Below are positions 1 to 11,112 of a stretch of DNA of 64,000 bases, piece by piece; position 1 is the stretch's first letter; the number at the start of each line of letters is the position of its first letter. The position numbers were made by a program, and so were the translations under genes. The notes under the pieces are model-generated. The model was not told the DNA's origin. It saw only the letters and a program-made list of their open reading frames with translations, and ran no database searches. This DNA is from Melitaea cinxia (lineage: Eukaryota > Arthropoda > Insecta > Lepidoptera > Nymphalidae): positions 10,154,518 to 10,218,517 of the forward strand of contig NC_059417.1 in the NCBI RefSeq assembly GCF_905220565.1, read 5' to 3'.

Positions 1-2
1 AA

Positions 3-640
3 TCTATATATATATAAAAGAGAAAGGTCACTGACTCACTCATCACGAGAACTCAAGAACCGCTGGATGGTCTATCCATCCAGGTTGGACAAAGATAAAG
101 TTTGGCAGGGATGTAGATTATAGTTAGGAGACGTCCGCTAAGAACGGATTTTACGATATTCCATCGCTAAGGGGGTTTAATTGGGGTTGATAGTTTGTAT
201 GAAACATATACAGCCTGAAAATAAAACCAAAAATGTGGTGTAAAGAGAGGTTAAATAAAAATAACTATTAAGTTATACTAAATTGTGCCTTTTAAAAAGT
301 TACTCAGTTTGATAAGCATTTCAAGTGACTGAAATAAAAAAATAATTTGCGTTAAACATCTTAATAGTAATACATATCTTCATAACCACGAGGACGTAAT
401 CGCGGGCAACAGTTAGTGTATTATAAACAATGTCCCCAAAAGTGTATGTGATCGATTCACTCAAAATTTACTGAACGGATTTTCATGCGGTTTTACCATT
501 GTAGAGAGGGCTCCACCATTAGCAAGAGGAAGGTTTACGGAACGGCTAAGCCGATTTTGATGAGAGTTTCACTGGAAGTTTGCCGGCAAAACTTTGTGAC
601 ACACTAATTTCAACGCGGGCGAAGCCGCGGGCACAGCTAG
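3..640 (+). mobile_element. H1 Helitron-like element, terminal block
   Basis: The sequence runs from A|TC (TC at 3) with a TCTATATATATATAAAAG-type start to CTAG at 637-640 followed by T, as expected for a Helitron (TC...CTRR, inserted between A and T). A GC hairpin (CGCGGGC, GAA loop, GCCGCG) lies just before CTAG. The block recurs as a shortened copy at 5744-5970 and in reverse at 23814-24810 and 25350-26010. No Rep/helicase coding is seen, so it is non-autonomous. The window edge may cut it. Confidence 0.65.
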
Positions 641-741
641 TTATATATATATATATGCGTGTGTGTGTGTATTTTGGAGGCAAATATACATAAACGTATA
701 TGAACTAAGCTGAAGCAGACATTTAAATATCCCCCCCCCCC
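641..741. repeat. Short AT/GT dinucleotide run and poly-C tract
   Basis: Alternating TA then TG/GT at about 642-671, directly after the Helitron CTAG end, and an 11-base C homopolymer at 731-741. The poly-C tract is notable in such AT-rich DNA. Confidence 0.7.
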
Positions 742-945
742 TTGATTCTATAAAGTCGCCTTATTTTAGAATTCGGTTAACAATAATGTTGGTGTTAGAT
801 GCAGAAAATACAATAAACTGAAACGCTTATTAATTAAAATAAAACATCATGTTTCTTCCACATCTGAACAAAGGATTTTTTTGATACGAACGAGAAGGGT
901 AGTTAACATTTTTTGTTTATTTGATTTAAAAAAAATGAGATTGTC

Positions 946-1240
946 ACTGAAGTAGGGCATAGTAGAAAATATCCTGCTCAAAATCTGAAGCAGCCCGACT
1001 GGGGAAGTACCTCGATATTACAGAAGATCACAGCTTAATAATACTGTTTTCAAGCAGTCTTTTGTGTGTCATGTGGCGAGTAAGGTGACCAGAGCTCCTG
1101 GTCCCAGAGCTGAAGGGGCTTGGGAGTAGGGTCAACAACACGCTTGCGATGCTTCTGGTGTTACTTTAAATGCTACGGTAATCGCTTGCCATCAGGTGAG
1201 CCGTACTCCTTTTTGCCGACCGACGATTGTATAAAAAAAA
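946..1240 (+). mobile_element. SINE-S copy (CATCAGGTGA-type retroelement end)
   Basis: Begins with ACTGAAGTAGGGCA, continues through GCAGCCCGACTGGGG and ATCACAGC, then CGCTTGCGATGCTTCTGG, and ends CATCAGGTGAGCCGTA plus an A-rich tail. The same series of blocks occurs at 16329-16612 and, reversed, at 29305, 47340, 55290 and 60590. It encodes nothing visible. It is probably the 3' end of a LINE or a SINE derived from one. Confidence 0.6.
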
Positions 1241-2079
1241 TGTACTAGTTTTAAATACTAGCACAACATCTTTATCTTTAAAGACAACATTATTCTGTTG
1301 AGTGGGGTAGTCTTTTATCTAAGCATATGCGATTAGCAAATTTGTATAATAACATCAAATAATACAAATAAAAAAAATATATAAATCACAAATTTATATT
1401 ATTGTACGTAAAAAGCATTCCATTTATGAATAATTGTTATTAATACTCGGATGACAATGATATTACATATGCAAAATTTATCCAGTTGAATATAAAACCT
1501 TTTTGGTGACTTGTAAATCATAAATAGCTATGGTTTCAAAAATCAAAAAGTTATATATTTGTTCACAATTGTAAGTGATTACGATCACACCCAGTAGTAA
1601 AGTCTGAAGTCAATTTATAAGCGAATGGACTTTTCCACCGCAGTTATATTACCGAAATGAGACACTTGCGGTCCTACTTCAACAGCTTATCCCTTGTAAT
1701 ATAACAATATTTGAACTAAGAACCGGTTTACACTTCTAACTCTGTATTTACACTTGTATCTTGCGATATTTTTGTCAAAAGTAGGGGTTAAAGTCGTAAA
1801 GGGGTTGTAGCGCATTTGTCGACTTTTTTTTCAAACTTGCTTTAAATAAGAATTGGAAAACTATTTTTTCTTCTTCAGAATAATAAAATTATGTAAAACA
1901 GTTAAATAAATAGCTGGACCAAAAATTTTATTAGCTTCAAAATTCAAAATATTATAGGTATGGGGATCTGTGTTATTGTTTTCATATTGATGTTTTTTGA
2001 TGCATTTATCTTAGGATCTAACGAGATATTTTGGAACGAATCAAATAAAAGCGTGAGATTCTTATTATTTTTATTTTTC
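1241..2079. other. AT-rich intergenic DNA, nothing recognised
   Basis: I see no open frame of note, no repeat family shared with the rest of the window, and no RNA gene. Confidence 0.5.
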
Positions 2080-2308
2080 AGGGTGTCAAACCAATAAAGG
2101 CTGATCAGTGTTCCTCTACTCCATTGTGTATATCAATTTAATATACATATAAACCTTCCTCTGGAATCACTCTATTTACTAAAGAAAACCACATCAAAAT
2201 CTGTGTCGTAGTTTTAAAGAACTAAGCATAAAGACAGCAGGAAGCGACTTTGTTTTATACTATGTAGTGATTAACTATTGACAGAACGAAGTCTGTCCGG
2301 GAAGCTAG
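2080..2308 (+). mobile_element. H4 Helitron-like element with GACAGA hairpin end
   Basis: Ends in a hairpin (GACAGA at 2280-2285, TCTGTC at 2292-2297), then CCGGGAAG and CTAG at 2305-2308 followed by T. The same hairpin and CTAG end occur at 57232-57260. Internal sequence around 2150-2180 (AAACCTTCCTCTGGAATCAC) recurs in reverse near 9965-9985. The left boundary is not certain. Confidence 0.5.
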
Positions 2309-2375
2309 TTATATATTTTTATAAAGTAAAGCTGTTAAAATTATTTTTTAATGTAGTTGTTTTGATTTTATCGAT

Positions 2376-2449
2376 AAAAAAAAACCATGATAAAAAATGT
2401 ATACCCGAATAATTATTTTCTTTACACCTCGAATAGAACTTGAAATTAA
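2376..2449. repeat. Short repeat shared with 31720-31795
   Basis: The stretch ending CACCTCGAATAGAACTTG plus AAATTAAT is nearly identical to sequence just after the tandem duplication at 31.7 kb. It directly precedes the Helitron start at 2450 and probably belongs to an older repeat into which that element inserted. Confidence 0.4.
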
Positions 2450-2490
2450 TCTATAATAATATATATAAAAGCGAAAGGTCACTCACTCAT

Positions 2491-3298
2491 CACGAAATCT
2501 CCGAAACTATAACACATACAAACTTGAAATTTGGCAGGTAGGCTCCTTATAAGACGTGGGCATCCGCTAAGAACGGATTTTACGAAACTCGACCCCTAAG
2601 GGGGTAAAACGGGGGTTGGAAGTTTGTATGAAAGTCCTATGTTTTTGAAGTAAGATACTTGAAATTTAAAATGTAAGCTCTATAGATGGTGAAAAGGTGT
2701 CCGAATAATGTATTTTTAGAAATCAACTCCTTTTTGGGGTTAAAACGGGGGATCGTAGGTTGACACACTGATCACGAAATCTCCGAAACTATAACACCTA
2801 CAAACTTGAAATTTAGCAGGTACGCTTCTTATAGAGCGCAAACTACCGCTAAGAATGAATTTTACGAAACTCGACCCCTAAGGGGGTTAAACGGGGGTTG
2901 GAAGTTTGTATGAAAGTCCTATGTTTCAGAAACAAGAGACTTAAAATTTAAGATGTATGGTCTATAGATGATGAAAAGGTGTCAAAATAATGTATCTTTA
3001 GAAATCAACTCCCTTTTGGGGTTAAAATGGGGTATGGTAGGTTGACTCACTCATCACGAAATCTGCGAAACTATAACACCTACAAACTTGAAATTTGGCA
3101 GACAGGCTCCTTATAGGTCGTAGACATTCGCTAAGAACAGATTTTACGAAATTCGACCCCTAAGGGGATAAAACGGGGGTTGGAAGTTTGTATGAAAGTC
3201 CTATGTTTTTGAAGTAAGAGACTTGAAATTTAAAATGTATGCTTTATGGTGAGGAAGTGTCCAAATAATACATCGTAATCTATAATATCTATAATATA
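2491..3298 (+). repeat. 282-bp tandem repeat, first array
   Basis: Two full units (from 2491 and 2773) and a partial third (3055-3298). Each unit carries ACCCCTAAGGGGG and GGAAGTTTGTATGAAAG. The array is cut by the mariner insertion. Confidence 0.75.
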
Positions 3299-4926
3299 CC
3301 GGGTGATTTTGAAAGCGTTTTGGAAACAAAAATTTTGAATTATTTATCAATAACAGAACCTATATATAACGTTAATTTAATAATATGTGTATTTTTTTTT
3401 CATCAAAGGCGATATTCATATCGTTTACAGATAAAAAGTGAGAACCAGTAGTAGCGCTACACGGTAGGTACATTCTAAAAATAGAAATACTATACGTTTT
3501 AATAGCGAGTCACAAAATCGTATTAGCCAATAAAAACAAAGCTACCGAGTTGCGCCGGAGTCGACCAATGACGGCGTTGCTCACTTGTCCTTGTAATCGT
3601 CGGCGTCCCGCGTCCCTGGCTTTCAGTCGGTCAGTAATACCATAGCGGTACATGCGTAAACAAGGTCAAGGACGTTTAAATTATTATTCGCCGGAGTTTG
3701 AAGATGTTCTTGAGTACTTCGAGCGCGATCCCTGGCGGAGGACAAGGATGGCAGCAAGAGAATTCGATGTTAGCCAAAACTTCGTATGGAAGATATTACG
3801 TACACAAGGATTACACCCGTATCATTTTCGTAAGGCTCACGTAATAAACAACGCACCGGAAAGAATCGCCTTTTGCCAGTGATTGTTAAATAATACAAAC
3901 GACAACATACTCTGGACGGACGAGTCACTGTTTACTCGAGTGGGACTATACAATGTGCACAATGAGCATTACTGGGCTCTAATTAACCCCCACTTGATAC
4001 GAGAAAACCATCACCAGGTTTGTTTCAGTGTGAACGTGTAGGCCGGTATTATTAACGACCAACTAATAGGGCCTATTTTTATTGAAGGTCATCTAACCGG
4101 CAATTCGTACTTAGAGATGTTAAGGAGAGTAATATCTGAGTTAGTAGACGATGTACCTGGACAGTGAGTTTAGTGATAGGTGGATAGGTCGAGGAGGGCC
4201 TGTGTCTTGGCCACCTGGAAGTCCTGACTTAACGCCCCTGGATTTTTTCTTGTGATCGGAAATAAAAAATTATACACGTCAGTCAATATGAAAGCTGTGA
4301 TGATTTACGCATTGCGATAGTGGACGCTTTTGATAAAGTGAAAAGTGATCAAGACACATTAAGAAAATTAAAAGACAATTGTATTAAACGCGTACGTTTG
4401 TGTATTGAACGCAGCGGACTCCATTTTGAGCAGTTGCTTCGATACAGAGAAGTGTAAATAGTGTAAATAAACTGTTAATAGGTATGTAAGTTAATTATTC
4501 TGTAGAAAACTCCGATTTTTTAAATACGCCTGAAGTTTATACCTACAGTCCGTTTATAAATTGATTTGTTGTGAAAAGAACAATCGTGGTTAATAATCGA
4601 AAAGAAGTTTAAATAAAATAGGTATTTCTGACGGTCCTAAGCCCGTGTAAAGTATGAAGGACAAACGAGTCTATCTACGTAAGTACTCGCTAGCTCGCGC
4701 CTATAGGTATACTTTTATCAACCGAAACGGACGTGTTTCATTCATATAAAATAATGAATGAATGATCAGTGCCTTACTACTTTCCAAGTCGATCGAATAA
4801 AAATGAATATTAAAATTGAAACTTTTTTTTAGTCAACATTACAATTGATTTATCCATTTTTATATGTACTATAGATGATTCCAAAGTAAAATATTTCGTT
4901 TCCAAAACGGTTATAAAATCACCGTG
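3299..4926 (+). mobile_element. Tc1/mariner-superfamily transposon, inactivated
   Basis: Imperfect terminal inverted repeats of about 40 bp begin CCGGGTGATTTT on the left and CACGGTGATTTT on the inverted right end, sharing GTTTTGGAAAC. It is flanked by TA (3297-3298 and 4927-4928), the target duplication of this superfamily. Length is 1628 bp. It sits in a TATA-rich stretch at the junction of Helitron modules, so it is younger than them. Its transposase is a pseudogene. Confidence 0.85.
3652..4457 (+). pseudogene. Transposase pseudogene (IS630-Tc1-mariner type)
   Basis: Relic of the DDE/D transposase that cuts and pastes its element. An open start (ATG 3652) gives 76 residues of helix-turn-helix DNA-binding region, ending at TGA 3880-3882. 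Translation continues downstream with WTDESLFTR (first catalytic Asp), then VGLYNVHNEHYW, and later SWPPGSPDLTPLDFF, whose last Asp fits a DDxD rather than DDE triad. In-frame stops lie after CQ, after SVNV and after DFFL. All three fall where relatives usually have Trp, so each fits a single G-to-A change in TGG. The stretch with the second Asp (usually HDGAPPH-like) is missing near 4163, so there is also an internal deletion. It cannot make an active enzyme. The subfamily (rosa-like or another DDxD group) needs a database search. Confidence 0.8.
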
Positions 4927-4951
4927 TATATAAAAGCGAAAGGTCACTCAT

Positions 4952-5743
4952 CACGAAATCTACGAAACTATAACACCTACAAACTTAAAATTTGGCAGGT
5001 AGGCTCCTTATAGGACGTAGACGTCCGCTAAGAACGGATTTTACGAAACTCGACCCCTAAGGGGGTAAAACGGGGGTTGGAAGTTTGTATGAAAGTCCTA
5101 TGTTTTTGAATTCAGAGACTTGAAATTTAAAATGTGTGCTCTAAAGATAGTGAGGAGGTGTTCAAATAACGTATCTTTAGAAATCAACTCCCTTTTGGGG
5201 TTAAAACGGGGTATGGTAGGTTGACACACTCATCACGAAATCTCCGAAACTATAACAGCTACAAACTTGAAATTTGGCAGGTAGGTTCCTTATAAAGTGT
5301 CGACATTTATTAAGAAGGGATTTTATGAAACTCGAACACTAAGGGGGTTAAACGGGAATTGGAAGTTTGTGTGAAAGTGTTATGTTTTTGAAATAAGAGA
5401 CTTGAAATTTAAAATGTATGCTCTATAGATGGTGAGAAGGTGTCCAAATAATGTATCTTTAGAAATCAACCCCCTTTTGGGGTTAAAACGGGGGATGGTA
5501 GGTTAACTCACTCATCACAAAATCTCCGAAACTATAATAGCCACAAACTTGAAGTTTGGCAGGTAGGTTCCTTATAGGGTGTAAACATCTGTTAAGACCA
5601 GCTTTTACGAAACTTGACCCTTAAGGGGATAAAATGGGGGTTGGAAGTTTATATGAAAGTCCTACGTTTTTGAGTAAGAGACTTGAAATTTAAAATGTAT
5701 GCTCTATAGATGGTAAGGAGGTGTCCAAATAATGTATCGTAAT
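4952..5743 (+). repeat. 282-bp tandem repeat, second array
   Basis: Three units anchored at 4952, 5234 and 5516, all 282 bp apart, continuing the array beyond the mariner insertion. Spacing has been kept while the bases have diverged slightly. Confidence 0.75.
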
Positions 5744-5970
5744 CTATATATATATAAAAGATAAAGGTCACTAACTCATTCATCACGAGAACTCAAAAAT
5801 CGCTGGGACCATCCAGTGGTTTTTAATCCTACCAGGATGGACAAAGATGAAATTTGGTAGGTAGGTGGATTATAGTAGGTAGACGTCCGCTAAAGGTTTC
5901 ACTAGAAGTTTGCTGGTAAAACTTTGTGAAACACTGATTTCAACGCGGGCGAAGCCGCGGGCACAGCTAG

Positions 5971-6699
5971 TATTTTATATAACAATAATCCTATCTGGAC
6001 GACACCACACGGTTTTTTAACCCTTAATCAATTAAGCCATTTTTATTAAAGTCTGTAATAATTTACAATAAAAATTCCAATAACTAATTCAACTACTAAA
6101 TGCGATAATCGACTTTTCTAAAATCGAAACTTCGAAAAATTGAGGGGGTTCTCAATTCGATATTTTTTTTCTGTGCGTATTCTATTTTTTTAAGTCGTCA
6201 AGACGTGACGAGTATTTTGTGTTTTTCTTAACAACAATATTTTATCTACTACACTTGACGATGTCAATTGGAGTCGATTGTGTTTTGATTTCAGATCAAA
6301 TAATTATTTCGCAACAGCCCGATCTTGTCGGAGACTCATTACTCAATTTGATTCTTGGCATACTTACGTGTTTACTATCTTTATTGTTTTCACTTCCTGT
6401 ATCTTCTGTATCAGCCTTTATTCGTTCGAGAAAGCTCTTAACGTTAAACTCGCCTTTTGTTTAATATATTTTTATATCGAAACAAAATATTTAATAAGGA
6501 AATCTATATATCTCTTTAAAATACGTATTTTACAAATTTTCCTTTGATTAAAAAATTCGGTAAATTATTTTATGGCAGTAATATCATCGTTTTTATCTTG
6601 TTTGGTGTCAGAAATTTATGCTTCTTTTTGATGAGCTTACCAAGAAGGTTTTAAGATTTTCTATTTTTTTTTAATCGCCAAATATAAACAAACATAAAT
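5971..6699. other. AT-rich intergenic DNA
   Basis: Shortly after the Helitron end, 5999-6014 shares GACACCACACGG with 40788-40799 and resembles 31828-31840. Two overlapping frames at 6219-6547 (81 and 89 codons) begin at non-ATG codons and show no recognisable domain. I do not call them genes. Confidence 0.4.
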
Positions 6700-6888
6700 A
6701 AATAAATACCTAATAACATACACACACGGTCGTCTGTTCCTATGGTAAGCAACTTAATGCTTGTGCTATATAAGTAATAAACATATAATTAAATACAAAT
6801 ATTACATACAGATTCAGGCGGAAATCCTACATACAACCCCCGGAACAGAAAGCAGTGCCACTGCAAACTGCGCCAACGGGCTAGTAAT
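6700..6888 (-). mobile_element. SINE-T copy (tRNA-derived head)
   Basis: On the minus strand it reads GCCCGTTGGCGCAGTTTGCA (A box), then CTGCTTTCTGTTCCGGGGG, and ends with GTTGCTTACCATAGGAACAG and ACGACCGTGTGTG. Its B box has decayed. The same order of blocks is at 27750, 17673 and 61910. Confidence 0.6.
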
Positions 6889-8382
6889 CAAGCATTTTTA
6901 ACGATTTTTATATTTAAGGCAAAAAAAAAATGTATTTATTACCTTTAAAATATTAAAACAAAAGTTTTTTACCTACCTTCAATAAACCGAATTACGTTTG
7001 CAGCAGAAACGAGGTTGAAAAAAAAACCGAGTAATTATTAATTATTTATTTATCAATTATATATTATTACAATAATTATCTTATATCTAATAACTGCTTT
7101 AGTCAAAGCGGGACTAAAGATTTATTAAAATAATATTACAATTAATAAAGTTACAAATTAAAACAATGGGGCAATAAGGATAATACGGGGATACGGGGAA
7201 CTCATGAGGTGGTCGCCTAGGAAACATTCATCAGTTTGGTACGTCAGCATATTCGTGAGATTAGGGTTCCGTAACGACTGTGTAAATTGTTTATATAAAG
7301 CAATAACATTCTTACTATACATATACTCGTATATATTTCAAAAATAAGAATTAGTATTACTGTTCGAATGCATAGTTATGTATTTTAACAATTTGTATTT
7401 TTTTTAATTTATTTATCAAATAAACAATAATGTACTTATTCATTATAAATAGCTTTAAAAATCACGCAGGTTTATGACAATGCTATTGAGTGATAACCAA
7501 TGAAACAAAATATATAACATAGTCACATATTTACACACCCTTCTATCAGAAGCTAGCTGGGACTAAAAACTCAAATAAAAAGATGCACAACAATCAAATA
7601 TATCCAAAAAAAAAAAAATGTCTAGAAAGTAATTTTTAAGTTTATTTTTTTAATTAATTGGTGTAATACTTTCAAAATATGTTTTTATTTTTATATTTCA
7701 ATGTATGTTTATAACACTAGCCTACTCCTATCTTTTTCTGATAAAGAAACATTCTATTTGAGTCAAATTCTTATTAGTAAAACATAGTTTATAGTAACTG
7801 ATTACTAATTAATATAACATAGGTATACTATTCATCGATAAAGAACATACAGCTCATCGGTAATACTCATATAATCTATCAATCTTCCAACGTGAAAAAG
7901 TTGATCTTAGATCTGAATCTAATTCGATCTACACCGAGCTGATAATGGAATGAAACTTATTTTATAATAAACTTAGTGTATTGGATACTATATATTGCAA
8001 TTGCATTAAAAATGGGTTGCTTTAACAATCATGGACTGACTATTTTTTTAAAGTGATTTCTAATTGAAAATTGCGACATCAAGATAATAAGTTTTTTTTT
8101 TATTCTGACGAGTATGAAACGTATAGAACGTGGATCCGTTGGGTTGCCTATTTTTTACCTGGACAAACTACTGGGTTGCTTGGAATAAACAGGTATGTCG
8201 ATGCCAGTAACTTTCACTTGATTGGATTATAGCGAAAAATTTATATCAACGAAAGCGCTGTTTTATTACCAACACGCTGTATACTAATTACTGACAAATA
8301 ATTGCTGTGTGTAATGTCATTTTAAAGTTCTTGTCTTGGACTGTTATCTCAACTGCACCGATCAATCAATCTCCTACGTGTG
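6889..8382. other. AT-rich intergenic DNA, no feature recognised
   Basis: Long A/T runs and no open frame with coding character. A small block at 8383-8460 (CTACGTGACATTGGCG) recurs at 53622-53690 and is probably a decayed repeat. Confidence 0.45.
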
Positions 8383-8518
8383 TTCTCCACTCTACGTGAC
8401 ATTGGCGGAATCAACCGTGCTTCTCTGGCACAACTGAAAGCCATTAAACCAATCAATCAATCTATCAAAGTTCTTGTCATTAACGCACACACTTTTTGTT
8501 ACAAATTTTAATGCACGT

Positions 8519-8603
8519 GTACACACACTCACACACATACACACACACACACACCATAAATACAAAATACAGACACACACACACATACACAAGCACACAC
8601 ACA
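8519..8603. repeat. (CA)n microsatellite
   Basis: Interrupted CA dinucleotides. The Cys/Val-rich frame on the minus strand here is an artefact of this repeat. Confidence 0.85.
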
Positions 8604-9035
8604 ATTGAATCTTTACTTATGTTACGCACATGTATGGTGTAATAAGCGCGTAGATAAAGTATCGCGACGTTACAACTTAATTACAAATATCTTTATTGCC
8701 AATTCTACAGCATTTAATCCGGCAGTTACTTCACCCTTAATTGAGATGAACGTGTTGTTGGGGTCGTTTTATTGTCCATATCTGTTAGTATCGGTTAGCA
8801 GCACCGTTAGATACATGTTTTGGACGATATATGTATGGGTACGTCTCCTTTCATTGCAGTCTAATTGATTTTAATTTACTCGAATTATTGAGTTGCTTGA
8901 AAGAAACTATTTTTTAATTTCAAATTCAAGTATTCAGCTTAGTTTCGACTTTTATTATACACATGAAATTTTATATTACTGTGTATATTTTATGGAGAAT
9001 TTTATGGACTAAATTTATGAATTAAAAATAAATTA

Positions 9036-9230
9036 GCTGATGGCTGCTGGAGCAGGCGTGTCCTGGAAACGGGGGCGAGGTGGCGAATGCTAGCGCGACC
9101 CCATCTCACCCCACCCAGGCGGACGACTGCTCACACGTGGTGGTTTTTTTAGTCAGTAGGAGTCTGACATAACCCTCTGGCGCCCACGCGCCGGAGGGTA
9201 TCCATGATGGAATTTCCCTATGTAAAAAAA
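9036..9230 (+). repeat. Interspersed repeat R, plus-strand copy
   Basis: Carries GGGGCGAGGTGGCGAATGCTAGC, TCAGTAGGAGTCTGACATAA and CCCTCTGGCGCC blocks that return in opposite orientation at 17498-17665. It is GC-rich relative to its surroundings and resembles a lepidopteran LINE terminus. No coding is visible. Confidence 0.55.
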
Positions 9231-9255
9231 AGCCGTGTCCTGGAATAAAAACCGC

Positions 9256-9340
9256 ATGTTGGCAAACGCAGTTTGGAATGCCTTCTGGCTCCCTGAATCA
9301 ACGATCTTCATAAGATTGCCGATGGAGGCTGCATGAGAAA
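9256..9340 (+). pseudogene. RTE-type LINE 3' coding fragment
   Basis: Contains CCGCATGTTGGCAAACG and AGATTGCCGATGGAGGCTG, matching the better preserved copy at 59396-59620 (minus), where they encode RPHVGKR and KIADGGW near the end of the reverse-transcriptase protein. Here the frame is degraded. Confidence 0.6.
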
Positions 9341-9554
9341 ATATATACATCTATATTAATATTAGAAAAGCTGAAAAGTTTGTTTATTTGTTTACACGTA
9401 CTAATCTCAGCAACTACTGGTTCGGTGGGGACGCTCAGTGTTGACAGCGAAGGTAGGGTCGGCAACGCGCTTATGATTCTCCCGGCGTAGCAAGCGTCCA
9501 CAGGCCACAATAAGTAATTACCATTGTTGACAACGTACGTACGATTGTTTCTTA

Positions 9555-9765
9555 ATGTAACCTAAATAATAATAACAATAGTTTATTAAACATTATACAT
9601 ATTTACAATTCACAACTTAAGAACTAAATTTACAGATAGTTTTGGTATAAATCATGTCCGCGTGGAATTGTGCCAAGAATGCTGGCAGCATTTCCCCGTT
9701 ATCGCTATGCCGATTCTCTGGGCAAAAAATGCATCAGCCCGCTTGTCACTTTAATTAACTTAAAT
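9555..9765 (-). pseudogene. LINE 3' end: C-terminus of a reverse-transcriptase ORF
   Basis: Read on the minus strand, one frame gives KRADAFFAQRIGIAIT, then after a one-base shift NAASILGTIPRGHDLYQNYL and a stop at 9630-9632. This resembles the extreme C-terminus of insect jockey/CR1-like ORF2 proteins as I know them. A 3' UTR with AATAAA-like sequence and an (ATT)n-like tail follows toward 9555. It is 5'-truncated, as is usual for LINE insertions. Confidence 0.6.
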
Positions 9766-9904
9766 ATTAATATTGATTTAATAAGTCCTATTAAATTAAC
9801 ACAGCTATACACTAAACAACAAAAAACTAATTATCATAATGACTATATGTGTAATGTACAATCATCATTACATAGTATAAAACAAAGTCACTTCCCGCTG
9901 TCCG

Positions 9905-10060
9905 TATGCTTAGATCTTTAAAGCTACGCAACGGATTTTGATACGGTTTTCTTTAGTAAATAGAGTGATTCCCGGGGGAGGTTTATAATATGTATAATAC
10001 AAGCATAATATAGTAGAGGAATACTGATAGTTTTAGAGGTTTCTAATGTAATGTCGTAAA
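9905..10060 (-). repeat. H4-related repeat fragment, reversed
   Basis: AATAGAGTGATTCC and GAGGTTTATA are the reverse complement of the interior of the H4 element at 2150-2180. No hairpin or CTAG end is present here. Confidence 0.4.
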
Positions 10061-10103
10061 TAAACACATCTTTTATCGCTTACATTGCAAATATTTATTT
10101 TAT

Positions 10104-10440
10104 AATAGCTGTGCCCGCAACTTCTTCCGCGTGAAATTTAACTAAAAAGTTATTGCTCAGTTCGCAGAGTTATAAAATAAATAAATTTCTAAAATAAAAG
10201 TGGGCCTAAGTTACTCCTTATTACATTAGCTATCTGCCAGTGAAAGTCCTGTCAAAATCGGTCCAACCGTTTCAGAGATTAGCCAGAACAAACAGATAGA
10301 CAGACAGACAGACAAAAATTGTAAAAAATGTCATTTTGTTATATGTACCGTGTATACATCCATATGCATTTAGTAAAAAGAGGTTATTTTAATTTTACAA
10401 ACAGGCACTCCAACTTTATTTGTATAGATTTTATTTATAT
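10104..10440 (-). mobile_element. H2 Helitron-like element (GACA tract)
   Basis: Begins TAGCTGTGCCCGC, a decayed version of the hairpin/CTAG end, then TGCCAGTGAAAGTCC, CAAAATCGGTCCAACCG, TTTCAGAGATTAGCC and a (GACA)n run, then GTACCGTGTATACATCC. The same series is found at 31902-32262, 15766-16050 and 40485-40690. It is non-coding. Confidence 0.6.
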
Positions 10441-10483
10441 AGTATCGGCATATGCACCTGTGCGAAACCGAGGTGGTCGCTAG

Positions 10484-10797
10484 TAAATATATAAAATTCT
10501 CGTGGGAGCGGTGTTTGTAGTTAAACTCCTCCGAAACGGCTTGACCGATTCTCATGAAATTTGGTGTGCATATTGGGTAGGTCTGAGAATCGAACAACAT
10601 CTATTTTTCATCCCCCTAAATGTTAAGGGTTGTCCATCACCATTTTTTTTTTAATTTTTAGATGAATTTTTTTTTTTATTTTTTTTTATGATACAACATT
10701 AAAAAATACATACAACCCTAAATTTTCAACCCTCTACGAATAACCCCTATTTTTAAATAGCGTATAGCGGCAAGACAACGTTTGCCGAGTCAGCTAG
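10484..10797 (+). mobile_element. H3 Helitron-like element
   Basis: Starts AATATATAAAATTCTCGTG, has CTCCTCCGAAACGGC and TGAAATTTGGTGTGCATAT, and ends in a hairpin (CGGCAA 10768-10773, TTGCCG 10782-10787), GTCAG and CTAG (10794-10797). Reversed relatives are at 23564-23809 and 32806-33003. Confidence 0.6.
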
Positions 10798-11112
10798 TAA
10801 TATAGTATAATTATCGTCTGTTGTTTATTAGGACAATACGTAACAAACTTTTGTAAACATTTTAAAGGACAGTGATCGTTGCATCCTTTTTAGGTCATAC
10901 AAACTTAATTTTACATATCATTTAAGCCACACGTATTCTATTATCCGGTTGGAAACTTGGGTCAACCATTGACCCTTTTTACTCGTCCATCATTTGAGAT
11001 CATTAGGAGTGAAATTTGATGTCATATCTCTTATTTGAAAGAAACAGTTTAATGATTCACCATCGTGTCGCCGAAACTATTAAAGATGTGATATTTATTT
11101 TTTATTTTTGAA

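Larger units (their letters stand above)
2450..5970 (+). mobile_element. H1 Helitron-like element with 282-bp modules, split by mariner
   Basis: Starts A|TC at 2450 and ends with the GC hairpin and CTAG at 5967-5970. It contains tandem modules of exactly 282 bp, anchored on CACGAAATCTCCGAAAC at 2491, 2773, 3055, then 4952, 5234 and 5516, and a shortened terminal block from 5744. A mariner-like element (3299-4926) interrupts it. The 5744-5970 block also begins TC and could be a separate small Helitron next to the module array. No coding capacity is seen. Confidence 0.6.

Noticed and set aside
3652..3882. Treating the 76-residue frame as a small functional DNA-binding gene
   Set aside because: Its reading frame continues past the stop as recognisable transposase, so it is the truncated start of a pseudogene.
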